Source: an uncultured Winogradskyella sp.
GTDB lineage: Bacteria > Bacteroidota > Bacteroidia > Flavobacteriales > Flavobacteriaceae
Direction: 5' to 3'
DNA length: 64,000 bases
Assembly (NCBI RefSeq): GCF_947498345.1
Contig: NZ_CANMJY010000006.1
Location: 62,001-126,000 of the forward strand
In this document: positions 34,937 to 43,848 of the stretch, piece after piece
Layout of the letters: every line of letters starts with the position of its first letter
How positions within the stretch are numbered: position 1 is the first letter of the stretch
The notes under the pieces: model-generated
The model's input: the letters and a program-made list of their open reading frames with translations, nothing else
Databases searched by the model: none
What the model was told of the DNA's origin: nothing
Translations under genes and position numbers: made by a program

Positions 34937-37742
34937 ATAAAGTATACGTCAATCGAAATGTAACAAAACGTGGCTGCACAAAAGTTTCAGAACTAAATAC
35001 TGAGATATTACCAGCACCATTACTAATATTAGAATCGATGTCTAATAAGTTAGAAGCAATTAAGGAATATTCCCATTTGGCATCTCTATTCTTTCTGTAG
35101 CGTAAAGAAGCATCCCAGGTTTTAAAGGATTCTTTATTACCATCATTATTTTGCTCTGTAAAAGTAAAATCTGTAATGAATGTTACGGCATCCCATATGT
35201 AAGCATCAAAACGTACAGATGGTGCGTGAGTAATAAATTTTGTTGAGTTACTACCTTGGTCATTATTGTTAATCGTATACCTATATCTTAATCTTACATT
35301 TGGTGCCTCTCTAAAATTGGTTCTTATCTCTGGTGTATAGCGTTGCGTAAAACTCTCGTTTAAAGACTGCCTCCCTTGCACAAACTGGTTAAGTTTACTA
35401 TAAGAGAAATTTGCACCTAATCGTGCTCTTATTTTACCAAAGGTGCGTTCTACGCGACCAAAAACTGTCGCATTTTCATCAGCAAACTGAGAATTAAAAA
35501 ACGAATTTGTTCTAATAACGCTTTCAAAATTTGTTAAGGAACGTATCTGATCTTCATTAATACTATAATTAACTCCAGCAAAAACATTGGTATAGTTAAA
35601 TAAATTAAAGCTACTATAAAACAATCTGAAATTATGCGACAAAGCATTTTGTAATTCAGGATTACCAAATTGAATACTATTAAAGTTATTTAAAACTAAG
35701 CCTTCAGCTATATTAGTAATATCTGTAAACGTATTGGTCATATTATAGTTAAATTGTAAAGCTTCACTTTTCTTAAACTGAATGCGCATTTCAAAATCTG
35801 GTAACACATCAAAGAAGTTATCTTTAAATGTGTTATTTGCCTGTGTATTTTGATTGCTATAGGCATGAAAAGACACGCCTGGTGTAAAGGTGAATTTACC
35901 TGTCTTAAAGCGATAGTGTACACCTAAATATACATCACTAAAACGGTATTCTACATCGTCATTTTCTGCAGACAGAAGGTTACCTTCTAAGTCTGTAAGT
36001 GTTGGTGTCGGATCTAAACGCGTATCATCATCTAAGAATTGAAAAATGTTTGAATTAAACTTTTGGTTACTGAAAATTGTACCTAATGTTAAGTTGATAT
36101 TACTTTTAGAATTTAAAATATTATAGTAATCTAATTTGGCATCTAATTGATTGCTCTTAACTCGTCGTTCTTGATTAATATCGTAACTGAGTTGATCTCT
36201 GTTAAAGCCAATATTTTCAGCAGTTTCATCAAAGGCATCTTCATCTGGCAACATATCATTAGGATCATTACCATTATCATTATTTGTAGGATCATTTACT
36301 AGCAAAGCATTATAAAATGGATCTTCGTCTTTTAATAAATGTTGTACCTCGAGCGCAAAAATATTGTCTTCGTTTAAGGTGTAATAGTAATTTAAATTTT
36401 GATTGATACTATAAGGATTTACCTGATCTACCTGATCTGTACTACCTACTACAGATGAAAATAAATCTTGACGTTCTTCGTCATCAGATGTTCGTGCCAA
36501 AATATCATAATCTAATTGATTGTTTACATTTGGCTTATACGATGCACTTAGTTTAGCTATGGCCTGATTGGAAGCTTCTCTACCTCTTTGTATCGTAGCT
36601 TCGTCTGGCGGAACGCTTGCAGACTCATCTATCGGAGTATTTGGATCATCTTCAACTTCTATATAGTCAAAAAAGTTTTGTTCTCTGGTTCTTAAACGAC
36701 TGCTATTATATATTAAAAACCCACTTAAATCCAAAGCCTTATTAGGCGAATAGCTAAAATTAGCTGTTGCTAATTTTGTAATGACTTCTTGCGCATTTTG
36801 TATGTTGGTAAGACCTCCCAATCCATTATCTCCTAAATTAATATTGGTACCGCTAGTTCTACTTGGCAGCCTAAATCCACCTCCAAAACCTCTTAGGTCT
36901 CTATTGGTAAGTGCTACTTCTCCAATATTATTCATATCACCTATAAGGTTAATGCTGTATTTAGGGCTATAATAAAATAGTTTTGGTTGTACCAAATATA
37001 ACTCGTCATTAGGAGATGGAGCACTACCAGCACCAGCTGTGATATCCCCAAACCAAAAGTTTTCTTTACCTTCTTTTAATTTAATATTTATAGCTACATT
37101 ATCTTGGTTATTAGTAACACTACGTAATTGACCTACTTCTGAATAATTACGTAATACCTGTACTTTATCTACGGCATTTGATGGAATGTTTTTAGTGGCC
37201 AGTTTGGTGTCACCATCAAAAAAATCTTTACCATTAACCATAAGTTTATTAACTGTCTTCCCTTCAACTTCAATCTGTCCATCTTCATTGATTTCAACTC
37301 CCGGTAATTTTTCTAACACATCCTCTAACTTTCGTTCTGATCCGTTTTTAAAGGAATCTGCATTATAAATAAGTGTATCCCCTTTAATGGTTACGGGCAT
37401 CTCATAAGTGAGCTCCACAGCATCTAAGGCATTATCTGTAAGTAACTTAAAGTCTTTTGAAATATTGACTTCTTGTGTAGAAATGACTTGCTCAAAAGTC
37501 TTTAGTCCAATATAACTAACTTGTATTTTATACGTCCCATTTTTTCCTAATGATAAAATATATTTACCTTTATCATTAGTGATTGCATAAGATTCAAGAG
37601 CATTGGTTTTTTGATTGATCGCGATAACATTGGCCAATTCTAAAGGCTTACCAATGCTATCCTTTACAACACCTTGCATTTTAATTTGGGCAAAAGTACT
37701 GCCTGCTACTACAAAACATAGTAGTACTAATAATTTTTTCAT
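34935..37742 (-). CDS. TonB-dependent-receptor-like outer-membrane beta-barrel protein
   Basis: 935 residues. Signal peptide MKKLLVLLCFVVAGSTFAQ, then a carboxypeptidase-regulatory-like domain (MQGVVKDSIGKPLELANV, about 23-100), a plug-like domain (LEDVLEKLPGVEINEDGQIEVEG, NKLMVNGKDFFDGD, about 110-220), and a long 22-strand-type barrel ending with the aromatic VTFRLTYTL. This is the Bacteroidota OMP_b-brl_3 class. The substrate is unknown. It lies 23 bases after the third GLPGLI gene and is probably co-transcribed with it. Confidence 0.92.
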   Translation of the reverse strand: MKKLLVLLCFVVAGSTFAQIKMQGVVKDSIGKPLELANVIAINQKTNALESYAITNDKGKYILSLGKNGTYKIQVSYIGLKTFEQVISTQEVNISKDFKLLTDNALDAVELTYEMPVTIKGDTLIYNADSFKNGSERKLEDVLEKLPGVEINEDGQIEVEGKTVNKLMVNGKDFFDGDTKLATKNIPSNAVDKVQVLRNYSEVGQLRSVTNNQDNVAINIKLKEGKENFWFGDITAGAGSAPSPNDELYLVQPKLFYYSPKYSINLIGDMNNIGEVALTNRDLRGFGGGFRLPSRTSGTNINLGDNGLGGLTNIQNAQEVITKLATANFSYSPNKALDLSGFLIYNSSRLRTREQNFFDYIEVEDDPNTPIDESASVPPDEATIQRGREASNQAIAKLSASYKPNVNNQLDYDILARTSDDEERQDLFSSVVGSTDQVDQVNPYSINQNLNYYYTLNEDNIFALEVQHLLKDEDPFYNALLVNDPTNNDNGNDPNDMLPDEDAFDETAENIGFNRDQLSYDINQERRVKSNQLDAKLDYYNILNSKSNINLTLGTIFSNQKFNSNIFQFLDDDTRLDPTPTLTDLEGNLLSAENDDVEYRFSDVYLGVHYRFKTGKFTFTPGVSFHAYSNQNTQANNTFKDNFFDVLPDFEMRIQFKKSEALQFNYNMTNTFTDITNIAEGLVLNNFNSIQFGNPELQNALSHNFRLFYSSFNLFNYTNVFAGVNYSINEDQIRSLTNFESVIRTNSFFNSQFADENATVFGRVERTFGKIRARLGANFSYSKLNQFVQGRQSLNESFTQRYTPEIRTNFREAPNVRLRYRYTINNNDQGSNSTKFITHAPSVRFDAYIWDAVTFITDFTFTEQNNDGNKESFKTWDASLRYRKNRDAKWEYSLIASNLLDIDSNISNGAGNISVFSSETFVQPRFVTFRLTYTL

Positions 37743-37765
37743 ACGTTGATTAGATTGTGTTGTTT

Positions 37766-38683
37766 TTAGTTTCTACGCCCTCCTCCACGACGGCCATCAC
37801 GCCCTCTTCTTCCGCCATACATTTCACGCATTTCTTTCATTTTTTTAGTGATTATCTCATTGTATTTGGCTTGGGTAACTTCTTCACCTTTTTTAGGCTG
37901 TTCTATATCTTCCTTCTCATCAGGATTCATTACAATTTTGGTGCACAGAATTGTGGTTCTATCTGCATTAACTTCTAATATAAGACCTGGTAAACCCCAA
38001 TAATCATCTGGCCCTTGATTAATTGGTATCTGTGGTGTATACCAAGCCACAACCTCTATAGTTTTTGGCACTTCTATTTCGCTCATTGGATCCTCAGCAA
38101 CTTTTGTTGAATCCTTAACCATTTTATCCCCTTCCTTCTTTTTATCATCACCTTTTGGTCCTCTTCCTCGTCTTCGCATACTTCTCCAATCAAATTTATC
38201 TACAATTTTTATAGCCGTAGCTTTAAAGCAAGTATACTGACCTATTTGTTTAGTTTCAGTTCCCATTTTCCATTCTAAACCTTTCAACTCATCTTTAATC
38301 AAAAATTGTTTACCAAAAAACTCTTGATCTTGTACAACTTCCTGGGTCTTTACATTTTTATATTTAGGGCCTCCAGTAAAACTGCTTCCAAAACCGCCAA
38401 AGCCTCTTCCTGATCCTGGTGCTTCTAGCTTTTCATCCTCTTTATATATGGATTCTGTTTTATTAAAGGTTAAAATATATTCTTTTTCTAAAAAGTTTTT
38501 CATACGTGCCTCAATCTCCTTTCTTCGTTCTGGTGTCATTTCGCGTCCGCCCCATTGATCGAGATCCACAGTGGTTTTAGACATGTAATAGGCTTTTCCT
38601 TGAAAATCTTGTGCAAAAGAAAATAAACCAGTGCATAAAATAATAATCAATAATGTAATTTTCGAAACTGAGGTTTTCATCAT
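37766..38683 (-). CDS. GLPGLI-family exported protein, copy 3
   Basis: 305 residues. Signal peptide MMKTSVSKITLLIIILCTGLFSFA; the defining motif is DDYWGLPGLILEVNAD near residue 230. Shared family blocks are FQGKAYYMSKT, LTFNKTES, FLIKDELKGLEWKMG and YTCFKATA. An insert rich in Lys/Arg/Gly (RRRGRGPKGDDKKKEGDK) and an Arg/Gly-rich C-terminus are peculiar to this copy. Function of the family is not known. It precedes the receptor gene by 23 bases and has its own -7 box at 38704-38711. Confidence 0.92.
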   Translation of the reverse strand: MMKTSVSKITLLIIILCTGLFSFAQDFQGKAYYMSKTTVDLDQWGGREMTPERRKEIEARMKNFLEKEYILTFNKTESIYKEDEKLEAPGSGRGFGGFGSSFTGGPKYKNVKTQEVVQDQEFFGKQFLIKDELKGLEWKMGTETKQIGQYTCFKATAIKIVDKFDWRSMRRRGRGPKGDDKKKEGDKMVKDSTKVAEDPMSEIEVPKTIEVVAWYTPQIPINQGPDDYWGLPGLILEVNADRTTILCTKIVMNPDEKEDIEQPKKGEEVTQAKYNEIITKKMKEMREMYGGRRGRDGRRGGGRRN

Positions 38684-38703
38684 AATCGTTTAGTGTTGAG
38701 CTA

Positions 38704-38711
38704 CAAATGTA
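38704..38711 (-). promoter_or_regulatory. -7 promoter element of GLPGLI copy 3
   Basis: TACATTTG on the minus strand, a perfect TAnnTTTG, 21 bases upstream of the ATG. No TTG at the usual spacing. Confidence 0.45.
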
Positions 38712-38841
38712 ATCTTATAATAGCAATTCATAATGCTTATATAGGTCTTACATAAAATAGTAATCAATCTTGTTAATACTTACTTTGACTTCTTTAGATG
38801 CCAAAGGTTAGATTTAATTGCGCTAAACTTATGTTAATTTA

Positions 38842-39705
38842 TCAACCTCTTCTTCTTCCCATTCTATTATTGCGAAATTCCTTCATTTTTTCTACAATAG
38901 TTTCTTGATATTTTGCTTTAGTTATCTCTTTGCCCTTATCTGGTGCCTCAATCTCTAACTTCTCTTTAGGGTTCATAACTATTTTAGTACAAAGCATTGT
39001 GGTATTACCTGCACTAACTTCTAAAATCAAACCTGGAAGCCCCCAATATTCTAGTGGCCCATGACCAACAGGTATTTGTGGAGAATACCAAGCCTCAACA
39101 TCTGTCATAGCTATTGATTGTTTTTCTGTTTCTGCACTTGTTGTATCAGATTCTTGAGTTTCATTATTTGTATTTCTTAGTCGACTCCACGAGAAATCAT
39201 ACCATGCTAAATCATTTGTTGGGATAGAAGCTGTTGCTTTAAAGCACATGTAATTGCCTATCTGTTTTGTTTCTTTTCCCAATTTCCAATCTATATTTTG
39301 TAATTCATCCTTTACCAAAAACTTCTTACCATAGAATTCCTGACTTTGAATCTGAGTATTGGTTTTTACATTTTTATACTGCTTTCCTGGGGCAAAATTC
39401 TTACCCCAAGAATCCGTGGCTCCAGACATAGCATCTAACTTTTCATCCTCATAAAACAAGGCTTCTTCTTTATTAAAGGTCAATATGTACTCCTTCTCTA
39501 ACCTATTTTTAAGTCGTGCTTTAACTTGCTTTTTTTGCTCTTCGCTAAGTCTCGCACCCCATTTCCCTAATTCCATTGTAGATTTTGAAACATAAAATGC
39601 TTGCCCTTGGAATTCCTCTACCTTGGGTTGAGTAATAGGTTTAAAATCATTGGAAGAAAAAATTAATGCGATTAAAAGACTGAATTTAAGAGCAATTGAT
39701 TTCAT
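38842..39705 (-). CDS. GLPGLI-family exported protein, copy 2
   Basis: 287 residues with N-terminal signal MKSIALKFSLLIALIFSSNDF. The GLPGLI motif is LEYWGLPGLILEVSAG. It shares FQGQAFYVSKSTMELGKWG, LTFNKEEALFYEDEKLD, KFLVKDELQNIDWKLG and YMCFKATA with copies 1 and 3. C-terminus is basic (RNNRMGRRRG). Second of three tandem copies on the same strand, 136 bases after copy 1's stop would be upstream in transcription order, with its own promoter element. Confidence 0.92.
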   Translation of the reverse strand: MKSIALKFSLLIALIFSSNDFKPITQPKVEEFQGQAFYVSKSTMELGKWGARLSEEQKKQVKARLKNRLEKEYILTFNKEEALFYEDEKLDAMSGATDSWGKNFAPGKQYKNVKTNTQIQSQEFYGKKFLVKDELQNIDWKLGKETKQIGNYMCFKATASIPTNDLAWYDFSWSRLRNTNNETQESDTTSAETEKQSIAMTDVEAWYSPQIPVGHGPLEYWGLPGLILEVSAGNTTMLCTKIVMNPKEKLEIEAPDKGKEITKAKYQETIVEKMKEFRNNRMGRRRG

Positions 39706-39737
39706 GATAAAAAGATTTATGTGTTAACTTTGTTTAA

Positions 39738-39745
39738 CAAATATA
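39738..39745 (-). promoter_or_regulatory. -7 promoter element of GLPGLI copy 2
   Basis: TATATTTG on the minus strand, a perfect TAnnTTTG, 33 bases upstream of the ATG. Two TTAAC units 10 bases apart (39724 and 39734) overlap the expected start of transcription. Confidence 0.45.
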
Positions 39746-39808
39746 TTTAAACATTGAACAAAATATATTCGATTTATCATAAAATTAACACCTAAATAAC
39801 CTTAATCT

Positions 39809-40666
39809 TTAGCCCCCTATAGTAAAACTCATAGTTTCACCATCGCCTCTATCTCCTTTTTTGGGCTTATAACGCTCCATCATTTCTTTAGCTTTTTTGT
39901 CCATAATTTTATTGTATTTCTCCTGGTTTACTACTTTACCTTTTGTTGGTTCAGTGATTTCAATTTTTTCCTTTGGGTTTAATACAATCTTACTACAGAT
40001 AATAGTGAGTTTACCATCATGCACTTCTAAAATCAATCCAGGAAGGCCTTGGTAATCATCTGGTCCGTTGTTTACAGGAATCTGTGGTGTATACCAAGCT
40101 GTAACTACTCGTTCTTCCATTTCTGGTTCTTCATCCTCATCTTCCTGGGCTTCATCAGAACTGGAAAAATATCTTGGCTTTTCAACCATTTTAGTAAATG
40201 TAGCTTTATAGCATTGGTATTCTCCAATATATTTTGTTTCGGATTCCAGATTCCAATCAATTTTCTCGAGATTATCTTTTACTAAAAATATTTTACCATA
40301 AGTATCCACCTTCTCGGAAAACCTTTGATCCTTAGTGTTTTTATAAAACACATCTGAACCGCCACCTCCACCAATGGTAACGATTCTAACATCTCCTCCC
40401 AAGCCAACATTAGGTTTATCTAATTCTTCCTCTTGTCTGTAAACCGATTCTTCCTTATTAAATGTTAGTATAAAAGTTTTTTGAAACTGTTTTTTCATCA
40501 TTTCCATCATCTTGGATTGCATTTCAGAATTCATCTGAGTACTATCGAGCTTAATATCTACTTGTCGTTGAGTCTTGTAGGTTGCTATACCCTGAAAGTC
40601 TTGCGCCTGCAAACTCATTGAGAAAGCTATCAATACAGTAACTAATGCTCTAATAATTGTTGTCAT
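39809..40666 (-). CDS. GLPGLI-family exported protein, copy 1
   Basis: 285 residues, signal peptide MTTIIRALVTVLIAFSMSLQAQ. The GLPGLI motif is DDYQGLPGLILEVHDG. Common blocks are FQGIATYKTQRQVDIKLD, LTFNKEESVYRQEEELD, KIFLVKDNLEKIDWNLE and YQCYKATF. An acidic insert (SSDEAQEDEDEEPEMEE) precedes the motif and replaces the basic insert of copy 3. It is divergent from the histidine kinase; the 123-base gap holds the GTTAA repeats. Confidence 0.92.
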   Translation of the reverse strand: MTTIIRALVTVLIAFSMSLQAQDFQGIATYKTQRQVDIKLDSTQMNSEMQSKMMEMMKKQFQKTFILTFNKEESVYRQEEELDKPNVGLGGDVRIVTIGGGGGSDVFYKNTKDQRFSEKVDTYGKIFLVKDNLEKIDWNLESETKYIGEYQCYKATFTKMVEKPRYFSSSDEAQEDEDEEPEMEERVVTAWYTPQIPVNNGPDDYQGLPGLILEVHDGKLTIICSKIVLNPKEKIEITEPTKGKVVNQEKYNKIMDKKAKEMMERYKPKKGDRGDGETMSFTIGG

Positions 40667-40724
40667 TTTGATTGAATTTTTAAATGTTATACCACAAATA
40701 TGTTTAAACTATTTATTTTACAGC

Positions 40725-40762
40725 GTTAATGAACGTTAACGTGTGTTAACTGATTCGTTAAA
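40725..40762. promoter_or_regulatory. GTTAA direct repeats in the GLPGLI/histidine-kinase divergent promoter
   Basis: GTTAA occurs at 40725, 40735, 40745 and 40757 in the same orientation, spaced 10, 10 and 12 bp. OmpR-family regulators bind direct repeats with about one helical turn between half-sites, and such a regulator is encoded at 42252. Relative to the candidate minus-strand -7 box CATATTTG (40702-40695), the repeats lie at about -37 to -73. Binding is inferred. Confidence 0.5.
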
Positions 40763-40777
40763 ATAAATTTTAACCTC

Positions 40778-40785
40778 TACATTTG
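40778..40785 (+). promoter_or_regulatory. -7 promoter element of the histidine kinase gene
   Basis: TACATTTG, a perfect TAnnTTTG, ends 4 bases before the ATG at 40790, so the transcript would start at or next to the start codon (leaderless). The -33 region falls in the last GTTAA repeat. Confidence 0.5.
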
Positions 40786-40789
40786 GTAT

Positions 40790-42259
40790 ATGAATAATCA
40801 GCGGTATAGGTGGATTTTATATGTAATTACTGCAGTAATTGCAGCTACAATTACTATTCAAGTTTACTGGAATTACAAAAACTACCAGACTAACAAACAA
40901 CAGTTAATTAGGGATGTCCAAATAAGTCTAGATAAAGCCGTAGATGATTACTATGCAAGTCTAGCTAAGGCGACTTCAATAGGCTTTTCTGACGATAACA
41001 CCATATCTCAACAAGTCTTTACTAATGATACTTCTATAACGTCAATTATAAAGTCTTTTGACAGCAATTTTGATTACTTAGATTCTGTAGAATTTAAAGA
41101 TGTAGATAGGTTACATGTTATAAAAGGAATAAAATCTAACCCTACTGAAATTAATTTTTCTGATGATTCATTACAGTTAAAAGATATTGAATTTTTAACA
41201 ACAAAGATTTTTTTCTCTATAAGAAATGATTCACTTGATTTAAGGAAAGTAAATCTTTTATTGAATAAAGATTTAAAAAGAAAGGAACTAGACTTAAATT
41301 ACCACCTTAATTATTATCATGATATACTTGACAAATGCTTCCTTGATAAAAATGAAGTGACCTCTCCAAAACTATCTAATACTGAACAAGAAGAACACAA
41401 TATTTATGTAGAATCTAACTCAGCTTTTTTGCCTAAAAACAGTTCACTTAAACTCAGATTTTCTAATGACACTAAAGTTATTCTAAAACGAAGTTTAGGT
41501 GGTATTTTAATCTCAATGCTTTTAGTCCTGGTAGTAATCAGTTGCCTTTTTTATTTATTAAAAATCATTAAAAATCAAAAACAATTTGCCGAGGTAAAAA
41601 ATGACCTCATTAGTAATATTACACATGAGTTTAAAACACCAATAGCTACAATTGGTGTCGCATTAGAAAGCATCAATAATTTTAACGGCATCAATGATAA
41701 AGAAAAAACACAAAAATATATTGGTATGTCTAGTGAACAACTTTCTAAGCTCAACACTATGGTTGAAAAACTGCTAGAAACTGCAACATTAGATAGCGAC
41801 AGCCTTGAACTTAACAAAGAGCCTGTTAATATTTTAGAGTTACTTACAACTTTGTCTAATAGATATGAAATTCATTTTCCCAACAAAGACTTTAACAATA
41901 GCTTTAAAATAGAGCATCTTACTGCTAATGTAGATCTTTTTCATTTTGAAAATGCCTTAAATAACATTTTAGACAATGCAGTAAAATATGGAGGTAAAAT
42001 TATATCTATTGATTTAATCCCTAGAAACAAAAATTTTGAAATTCATATTTCTGATAATGGTAATAATTTATCTAAAGTTAATAAGGATAAAATTTTTGAA
42101 AAATTCTATCGTGTTCCAAAAGGCAATACCCATGATGTAAAAGGCTTTGGCATAGGGCTTTATTATACTAAAACTATTATAGAAAAACATGGTGGACATA
42201 TAGATATTGATCTCTCAAACCAATTAACAACTTTTAAAATTACGCTTCCAAATGGCTGA
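40790..42259 (+). CDS. Sensor histidine kinase
   Basis: 489 residues. Transmembrane segments at about 8-25 and 235-257 enclose a roughly 205-residue periplasmic sensor region without a recognised domain. The H box is NITHEFKTPIATIG with His279. The ATPase domain has N box NNILDNAVKYGG, D box ISDNGNN, F region FEKFYRVPKG and G box GFGIGLYYTKTI. It overlaps the response regulator gene by 8 bases, so the pair are co-expressed. Next to the GLPGLI/receptor locus, it probably senses an envelope condition handled by those proteins. Confidence 0.95.
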   Translation: MNNQRYRWILYVITAVIAATITIQVYWNYKNYQTNKQQLIRDVQISLDKAVDDYYASLAKATSIGFSDDNTISQQVFTNDTSITSIIKSFDSNFDYLDSVEFKDVDRLHVIKGIKSNPTEINFSDDSLQLKDIEFLTTKIFFSIRNDSLDLRKVNLLLNKDLKRKELDLNYHLNYYHDILDKCFLDKNEVTSPKLSNTEQEEHNIYVESNSAFLPKNSSLKLRFSNDTKVILKRSLGGILISMLLVLVVISCLFYLLKIIKNQKQFAEVKNDLISNITHEFKTPIATIGVALESINNFNGINDKEKTQKYIGMSSEQLSKLNTMVEKLLETATLDSDSLELNKEPVNILELLTTLSNRYEIHFPNKDFNNSFKIEHLTANVDLFHFENALNNILDNAVKYGGKIISIDLIPRNKNFEIHISDNGNNLSKVNKDKIFEKFYRVPKGNTHDVKGFGIGLYYTKTIIEKHGGHIDIDLSNQLTTFKITLPNG

Positions 42260-42935
42260 TAAAATAAAGCTATTATTAGCAGAAGACGAGGCTGCTTTAG
42301 GACAAATTATCAAAGAAAGTCTGGAAACCAGAGATTTTGAAGTGGTGCTTTGTGATAACGGTGAAAAAGCATATGAAAAGTACCAAACAGAAATGCCAGA
42401 AATTCTAGTTCTGGATGTGATGATGCCCAAAAAAGATGGCTTTACTTTAGCAAAAGATATTAGAGCAATTGATGATACAATACCAATTATATTCTTAACT
42501 GCGAAATCGCAAACCAATGATGTAGTTGAAGGGTTTTCAGTCGGTGGTAATGATTACCTAAAAAAACCATTTAGTATGGAAGAGCTCATTGTAAGAATAC
42601 ATAATCTGATTAACAGAACTCATATTCAAAAATCATCTAAAATCTTAGATGTTGGTAATTACACTTTTGATTTCCCTAAACAGCAGCTACAATTTAAAGA
42701 TGAAGAAGTTGTTCAATTAACACATAGAGAAGCTCACCTTTTATTTCATCTTATTAAAAATAAAAATCAGGTCTTAGACCGTTCATTGATACTCAACAAG
42801 CTCTGGGGAACCGATGATTTCTTTTCCACACGCAGTATGGATGTTTTTATTACCAAACTTCGTAAAAAACTCAAAAAAGATGAAAGCATTCAAATTATTA
42901 ATGTTAGGGGATTTGGTTATAAATTAACCGTGTGA
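42252..42935 (+). CDS. OmpR-family response regulator
   Basis: 227 residues. Receiver domain (about 5-118) with acidic pocket LLAEDEAA, phospho-acceptor Asp55 (LVLDVMMPKKDG), Thr (IIFLTAKSQ) and Lys (NDYLKKPF). The winged-helix Trans_reg_C domain (about 130-227) contains LTHREAHLLFHLIKN and TRSMDVFITKLRKKLK. It resembles RprY-type regulators of Bacteroidota. Translationally coupled to the kinase (8-base overlap). Likely targets are the GTTAA repeats at 40725-40762, an inference from family binding habits. Confidence 0.95.
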   Translation: MADKIKLLLAEDEAALGQIIKESLETRDFEVVLCDNGEKAYEKYQTEMPEILVLDVMMPKKDGFTLAKDIRAIDDTIPIIFLTAKSQTNDVVEGFSVGGNDYLKKPFSMEELIVRIHNLINRTHIQKSSKILDVGNYTFDFPKQQLQFKDEEVVQLTHREAHLLFHLIKNKNQVLDRSLILNKLWGTDDFFSTRSMDVFITKLRKKLKKDESIQIINVRGFGYKLTV

Positions 42936-43025
42936 AATACTAAATAAGTTGAAAAAAAATCTGCATCTCAACCGCATAATAAGCTTTATTTAAGTGTAGG
43001 TTATGAAACAAGTATAGAATCGCAG

Positions 43026-43054
43026 TTGCTTTTGGTTCAATTTTTGTATTTTTC
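43026..43054 (+). promoter_or_regulatory. Promoter of the exported beta-propeller-like gene and dNK
   Basis: TTG (43026-43028), 18 bases, TATTTTTC (43047-43054; last base deviates). The ATG is 8 bases further, giving a very short leader. Confidence 0.45.
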
Positions 43055-43062
43055 TAAATCTT

Positions 43063-43845
43063 ATGCGAAATCTATTTATTTTCTTTTTTATAATAAGTTT
43101 TTCGGCGGTAGCTCAAGAACAAATACATACCAGTATAAAAGATTCTACTGCATTAAAAGCAGACAAGATCTTTGGTGTAGATACTTTTGGCACACTATAT
43201 TACACTACAGAAGATAATACATTCTACAAAAAAACTAAGGACACCACAATTACCTACACCAATTTTCAACTGGGGCAAATAACAACGGCTAATGCGTTCA
43301 ATCCCTTAAAGATTAATCTATTCTACCAAGATTTTAATACCGTAATCATTCTAGACAACCGATTGGCAGAAATTTTTAAAATCGACTTCAATACTGTTCA
43401 GCCCTATAAAAATGTAAGCTTTGTTTCTACAGGTTTTGATAATACACTTTGGATTTTTAATCAAGATTTACAGCAACTGGAATTGTATGATTACAAAACC
43501 AATAAAATACGCTTAAAGACTGTCCCTGTACAAGCAGATATTTTAGACCTAAAGAGCGATTACAATTACTGTTATTTACTAACAGAAAAATATCTATACA
43601 TCTATAATTATTTTGGAAGCTTAGTCAATAAACTTAAAAACATTGGTTACGAGACCATGGCATTTAGCAAAGCGCATTTAGTTTTAAAAAAAGCTGAGCA
43701 ACTCTATATTTTACCAAAAAAAGAGACTGAAATACAATCCATTGCACACCCAAATTTGTTAATAAATCAGTTTTTGGTAACCAATGAAACCTTGTATATT
43801 TACGACGATAAAATTCTACGTCAATACCAACTTAAACTAGAATAA
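43063..43845 (+). CDS. Hypothetical exported beta-propeller-like protein
   Basis: 260 residues with signal peptide MRNLFIFFFIISFSAVAQE. The mature part consists of repeating short beta-strand blocks (FGVDTFGTLYYTTEDNTFYKK, SFVSTGFDNTLWIFNQDLQQL, TEKYLYIYNYFGSLVNKL), suggesting a small beta-propeller. No catalytic motif. It ends 3 bases before the deoxynucleoside kinase ATG, so the two are one transcript even though one product is exported and the other cytoplasmic. Confidence 0.8.
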   Translation: MRNLFIFFFIISFSAVAQEQIHTSIKDSTALKADKIFGVDTFGTLYYTTEDNTFYKKTKDTTITYTNFQLGQITTANAFNPLKINLFYQDFNTVIILDNRLAEIFKIDFNTVQPYKNVSFVSTGFDNTLWIFNQDLQQLELYDYKTNKIRLKTVPVQADILDLKSDYNYCYLLTEKYLYIYNYFGSLVNKLKNIGYETMAFSKAHLVLKKAEQLYILPKKETEIQSIAHPNLLINQFLVTNETLYIYDDKILRQYQLKLE

Positions 43846-43848
43846 ATT

